From a virus: a DNA stretch of 30,478 nucleotides. The DNA is taken from positions 1-30,478 of IMG/VR virus record IMGVR_UViG_3300019886_000018; one strand, given 5' to 3'. The notes under the pieces are model-generated. The model searched no databases, was not told the DNA's origin, and worked only from the letters and a program-made list of their open reading frames with translations. Position 1 is the stretch's first letter. Each line of letters begins with the position of its first letter. The position numbers and the translations under genes are program-made. Shown here piece by piece: positions 27,038-30,478 of this stretch.

Positions 27038-29196
27038 TGCAGTTCAGATTTACCTTAAACAATACTATCGCCGGTTCTCATTCTATTGATGAACCTGACG
27101 GATGGAAAAATATCAAAATAAAACTTGAGCGCCATCCAGAGTATCAGTCTCTAATCGAGGTCATTGATACGCCTTTTTTCTTTTACAATGTTGGACAAGG
27201 AAAAGACGGTGGTCGGGAGTATCTCTATGCCATCGAACAGGCACAAGGGATAAATGCTACGGTTACTTTGCTTGTTGAACTTACCGAAGATGGAACAACC
27301 TGGGACCGGGTATTTTTTGGTAACCTTGATCTATCCACGCTTACAGATGTAATGAAGGGCGGGAAGTTCTATAAATTCCAATGCAACATTATACAAAGCG
27401 ATCTTTGGTCTATGTTTCAGAATCGCAAATCGACAAGCGTAAACCTGAATGCAACTACCGATCTAGACGGAAATGCCGCCGTAACAACCGACAAAATCAA
27501 TCTAGAGTTACTCAGCCAGGTTATACGGCAAAGTTTTACGGCTTCTGAAAATATTACAGTGGTTGGCTTTACTATCCCAGATAATTCAAATCTACAGTTT
27601 GCATGGGATAACATTGTTTTGGATGAGATACTCAATCGGTTTACTATTCCTATTTCGGACACATCAGATCCGGCTCCTAGCTTTAATTTTCAATATGCCG
27701 GAACATATAGATTCCAGATTGTAATGACGGCATTGAAAGAATTTGATCCGTTTGGCGTAGACGGGATGACTAACCTTTCAACGGATGGTCTGTTATTTAA
27801 AATAAGGCATACGAGTAATAGTGTAGTCACTGATTACACAGCCACAAGAACAGACCACGCAAACGCATCGGCCACGGCTGGATATAGTAAATTCACTATT
27901 GACGTAACAATAACCGCAAAGGCTAACGATGATTTAGCGTTCTTTTTTCAAACCACAACAACGCCATTTGACCCATCAGATATTACCCCGACCGGAAGGG
28001 TGTTGATCATTCTTGGAGACAACAACCCAGCCTCTGGTGATGCCAGGATAAGAGATATTCATGACACATCAACAATTATTGTCACTAGTAATAATATATA
28101 CCCACAGACCCAAACTGATGCAATTCTAATTCACGATGCGGCTAATGCGATAGTGAACAGAATCACCGGAACAGAAATTTACTCTGAATATTTAGGTGGA
28201 CTTTTTCAAGGGTATGTAGCCAATGGATGCGCCGCATTTTATGCCCTTATGCTGGGGCTTCATGTAAGGGGTTACACCTTTATCGAAAAGTTATTCGCTA
28301 TGAATTTTGATGATTTTTGGAGTGGGGCAAATCCTATTCTGAATCTTGGTTTAGGGGTTGAGGAATTCGCTGGAGTCGAACGAATACGAATTGAAAAGAA
28401 AGATCATTTTTTTAACGATACCCCTAGCGTTTATTTTGACAATGTTGAGGGGATTGAAAGAAGCTATGATCAAGATAAAATAATAAAATCGGTTAAAAAT
28501 GGTTATTCTGAATGGTCGGCAGAATCTGGATCTGGTATTGATGATGCTCAAACAGTTCATTCGAGAGCAACGATTTACAAGACTTCCGGGCAGGATATAC
28601 CACTACTATCTACCTTTTTTGCCGCCGGGCTTGGCATAGAACAAACCCGAAGGAACAGGGCTGAAAAGGGGAAAGACTGGAAATTAGATAACAACGTAAT
28701 GATAATTGCCGTTGATAAAAGCGTAACCAGTTCACCGGATTACTTCATCACGGAAGTAGGAAGCCCGTTTTCATTAATATTTGGTATGCTCAATGGGAGT
28801 TCAAGGTACAATATCAGAATAACACCTTACCGCAACTTTGTCAGATGGCTTAACTTTTTATCAGCAGGCTTCCAAAAATACCTTACTTCTTTCTTTAGAT
28901 TCACTACCGGGGAAGGGAACTATATCACAACAATAGCGGCTAATTCGGACACTTGCGATACAGGGACGTGGTCAGAAAATCAGGATATTGCCCCGGTAGC
29001 CACCCCTAACACGCTTCATGAAATGAGGCTACTTCCGAAGGCAGATTTAACATGGACAAACTATAAAACAATCAGGGCAAACCGCGATAAGTGCATAGCC
29101 GTAAAGGAAGATGCGTCATATACAAAGGTTCACATAAAACTCCTGGAATACGAAATCGCGGCGGCGAAAGCTGACGTTAAAGGTTGGATTAAATGA
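27037..29196 (+). CDS. Distal tail / baseplate-like protein
   Basis: The 719-residue product begins MQFRFTLNNTIAGSHSIDEP followed by DGWKNIKIKLERHPEYQSLI. The D-E-P-x-G-W-x-x-I-K-x-x-L-x-R-x-x-x-Y open motif, then many beta-strand-like repeats and a C-terminal half with FNDTPSVYFDNVEG, is what I see in large tail-tip proteins of Bacteroidota phages encoded just after the tape measure. The start overlaps the tape measure stop by 1 nt (TAATG). It is probably a structural tail protein; its exact role is not known. Confidence 0.65.
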   Translation: MQFRFTLNNTIAGSHSIDEPDGWKNIKIKLERHPEYQSLIEVIDTPFFFYNVGQGKDGGREYLYAIEQAQGINATVTLLVELTEDGTTWDRVFFGNLDLSTLTDVMKGGKFYKFQCNIIQSDLWSMFQNRKSTSVNLNATTDLDGNAAVTTDKINLELLSQVIRQSFTASENITVVGFTIPDNSNLQFAWDNIVLDEILNRFTIPISDTSDPAPSFNFQYAGTYRFQIVMTALKEFDPFGVDGMTNLSTDGLLFKIRHTSNSVVTDYTATRTDHANASATAGYSKFTIDVTITAKANDDLAFFFQTTTTPFDPSDITPTGRVLIILGDNNPASGDARIRDIHDTSTIIVTSNNIYPQTQTDAILIHDAANAIVNRITGTEIYSEYLGGLFQGYVANGCAAFYALMLGLHVRGYTFIEKLFAMNFDDFWSGANPILNLGLGVEEFAGVERIRIEKKDHFFNDTPSVYFDNVEGIERSYDQDKIIKSVKNGYSEWSAESGSGIDDAQTVHSRATIYKTSGQDIPLLSTFFAAGLGIEQTRRNRAEKGKDWKLDNNVMIIAVDKSVTSSPDYFITEVGSPFSLIFGMLNGSSRYNIRITPYRNFVRWLNFLSAGFQKYLTSFFRFTTGEGNYITTIAANSDTCDTGTWSENQDIAPVATPNTLHEMRLLPKADLTWTNYKTIRANRDKCIAVKEDASYTKVHIKLLEYEIAAAKADVKGWIK

Positions 29197-30470
29197 AAAA
29201 TGTTATATTTGTCGTATGGTCACTACTTTTGACGTGGGAATTAACTTCTTGTCGCGACAAAGTGATCATATCCCCCGCTAACCCGGTTCAGTTCTGGCTA
29301 TCGGGTCAATCCACCTACAACGAGACAGCGGTATGTTCTATTGAGCCTGTGTTTTGGTGTCAACCGTGGAACTGTGAGGACTCAATTCACATTCAGTTTA
29401 CCGACTCCACTTATTTTGATCCAACCGACGAGGTTATACTAAAAATATGTTCAGAGGACATATTACTTGCTTCTCTTGCAATGACAAGGATAGGGACCGT
29501 CGGAAGTGATGGCGTTTATGATGTTGAATTTGACTTATCAGATTATGACACTTGCAATAAAAACATAAATCTTTTTGTCGTTAATGCCACACACTATGTC
29601 GCCACCGAGCTACTTACAAATCCTGACTTTACGAGCGACTTATCCAATTGGTACCAATCAGGGAGCGGTGAAGTTTGGGCGCAGTCAAGCGGTCAGGCTC
29701 AGTCAACAATAAACGGCTCCGATTTATTAACAAAACGTCTAATTAATGCCGATATAGTCCCAGCCGGAGAATATCGGGTTATCAGTGAAATAAGACTACT
29801 TGGCTTCATAAGCATCCCCATGCAGGTAAATGTAGAATTTTTTACCGGCGAAGGAATAGTGTATACCAAAGAATTCACCGTAACGGACTATCTGACCGAA
29901 AACATAGAATTTTTATTTACCGCTGCCGCTGCCGTTAGTTTAGGTGTGAGGGTGTACAGGTTTCAAACAGGCATTGGAATTCCAGACATTGGCGTTCAGC
30001 TTAACTATGTGAGGCTTTACAATAACATATTTGTATTGAAGTCTGATTGTCAATATGTGTCTGATTGTAATGATTGCACTGAATTAATAACATTTTCGAA
30101 TTCAAACTCTTTTGCCGGCATTGACTATACAGACGTCTCACCAAGCCGCGAATTTACTCTACGCATTCCGGCTGTCTTTTTTGAAGAGGAATTTCCAGAC
30201 GAGTATGAATCCATAGATCTTTCAAACTCCGAGATAGTCCAACTTTCAAGCGAGGTAAAACATAAGAAACTTTTAGATGTTGGGTGGATGCCATTTTATA
30301 TGATTCAGAAATTACAACTTGTCTTGGCGCATGATAATGTAATCATTCAGGAAAAGAATTGGATAAAAGGTGATGGGATGACTAAGATTCAGGGAAATAA
30401 GAGGTATCCATTAAGGCGAACAAGTTTTCTTTTAACCGACAAGGATTTTATAAAACGAAACGTACTTTGA
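29193..30470 (+). CDS. Putative tail or adhesin protein with lipoprotein-like signal
   Basis: The 425-residue product starts with a short positive end, a hydrophobic stretch and a lipobox LTSC (about 17-20), then RDKVIISPANPVQFW. Later ELLTNPDFTSDLSNWYQSGS (about 138-157) looks like the start of a beta-sandwich carbohydrate-binding module, and the C terminus (QGNKRYPLRRTSFLLTDKDF) resembles receptor-binding or tip proteins. The ATGA junction with the upstream tail gene supports this start; a GTG at 29262 would yield a version beginning at IISPANPVQFW without the signal. A lipoprotein at this location is unexpected. Confidence 0.6.
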   Translation: MKNVIFVVWSLLLTWELTSCRDKVIISPANPVQFWLSGQSTYNETAVCSIEPVFWCQPWNCEDSIHIQFTDSTYFDPTDEVILKICSEDILLASLAMTRIGTVGSDGVYDVEFDLSDYDTCNKNINLFVVNATHYVATELLTNPDFTSDLSNWYQSGSGEVWAQSSGQAQSTINGSDLLTKRLINADIVPAGEYRVISEIRLLGFISIPMQVNVEFFTGEGIVYTKEFTVTDYLTENIEFLFTAAAAVSLGVRVYRFQTGIGIPDIGVQLNYVRLYNNIFVLKSDCQYVSDCNDCTELITFSNSNSFAGIDYTDVSPSREFTLRIPAVFFEEEFPDEYESIDLSNSEIVQLSSEVKHKKLLDVGWMPFYMIQKLQLVLAHDNVIIQEKNWIKGDGMTKIQGNKRYPLRRTSFLLTDKDFIKRNVL

Positions 30471-30478
30471 TTATAGAA

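Noticed and set aside
1-30478. Global recoding of TGA as a sense codon
   Set aside because: Two genes have in-frame TGAs, but the terminase, tape measure and tail genes contain none and many genes end with TGA in ATGA overlaps with the next start.

Overview
The window reads as part, or possibly all, of the genome of a tailed bacteriophage (Caudoviricetes, probably siphovirus-like because of an 846-residue tape measure) that infects a member of the Bacteroidota. Signs of the host are weak or absent Shine-Dalgarno sequences with A/T-rich leaders, candidate promoters of the TTG-N19/20-TAnnTTTG type, a Bacteroidota-style MerR/HTH gene, and tail and small-protein families typical of phages of this phylum. 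No rRNA, tRNA, CRISPR array, integrase or transposase was seen. Every function below is assigned from motifs and context, without a database search.

Layout. A small membrane protein gene (7-288, plus) is followed by a terminator-like hairpin. From 12279 down to 396 runs a long minus-strand early/accessory operon: small hypothetical genes, an ERF-type annealing protein and a YqaJ-type exonuclease (a recombination pair), an HTH protein, an Ala/Gly/Asp-repeat protein, two HNH-type nucleases, a replication-initiation-like protein, a MerR-like protein, an ASCH-like protein, an N6-adenine methyltransferase, a chain of small genes (DUF551-like, RMF/CrpP-like, DUF6527-like), and finally two overlapping coiled-coil membrane genes that resemble a spanin pair. 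Many junctions are ATGA overlaps. Between 12280 and 12422 lie back-to-back promoter candidates for the two directions.

The plus strand carries three small genes, terminase small and large subunits, a ribbon-helix-helix protein, then an 8 kb block of about nine glycosyltransferase-like genes and three SAM methyltransferase-like genes, with a small lipoprotein and a NUMOD4-like mini-gene embedded in it. After that come a membrane protein, a putative tail-assembly chaperone with a -1 frameshift signal (T TTT TTA), the tape measure protein and two distal tail genes. No portal, protease, capsid or major tail protein gene was recognised: the glycan block sits where the head genes normally are.

Most notable: the glycan-modification block in the head-gene position; the predicted -1 frameshift; short repeats placed at consecutive gene junctions of the minus operon that also encode the same C-terminal peptide (AIESIK-like) in frame; two genes whose frame continues past an in-frame TGA into a sensible C-terminus; and a lipoprotein-type signal on a putative tail or adhesin protein.
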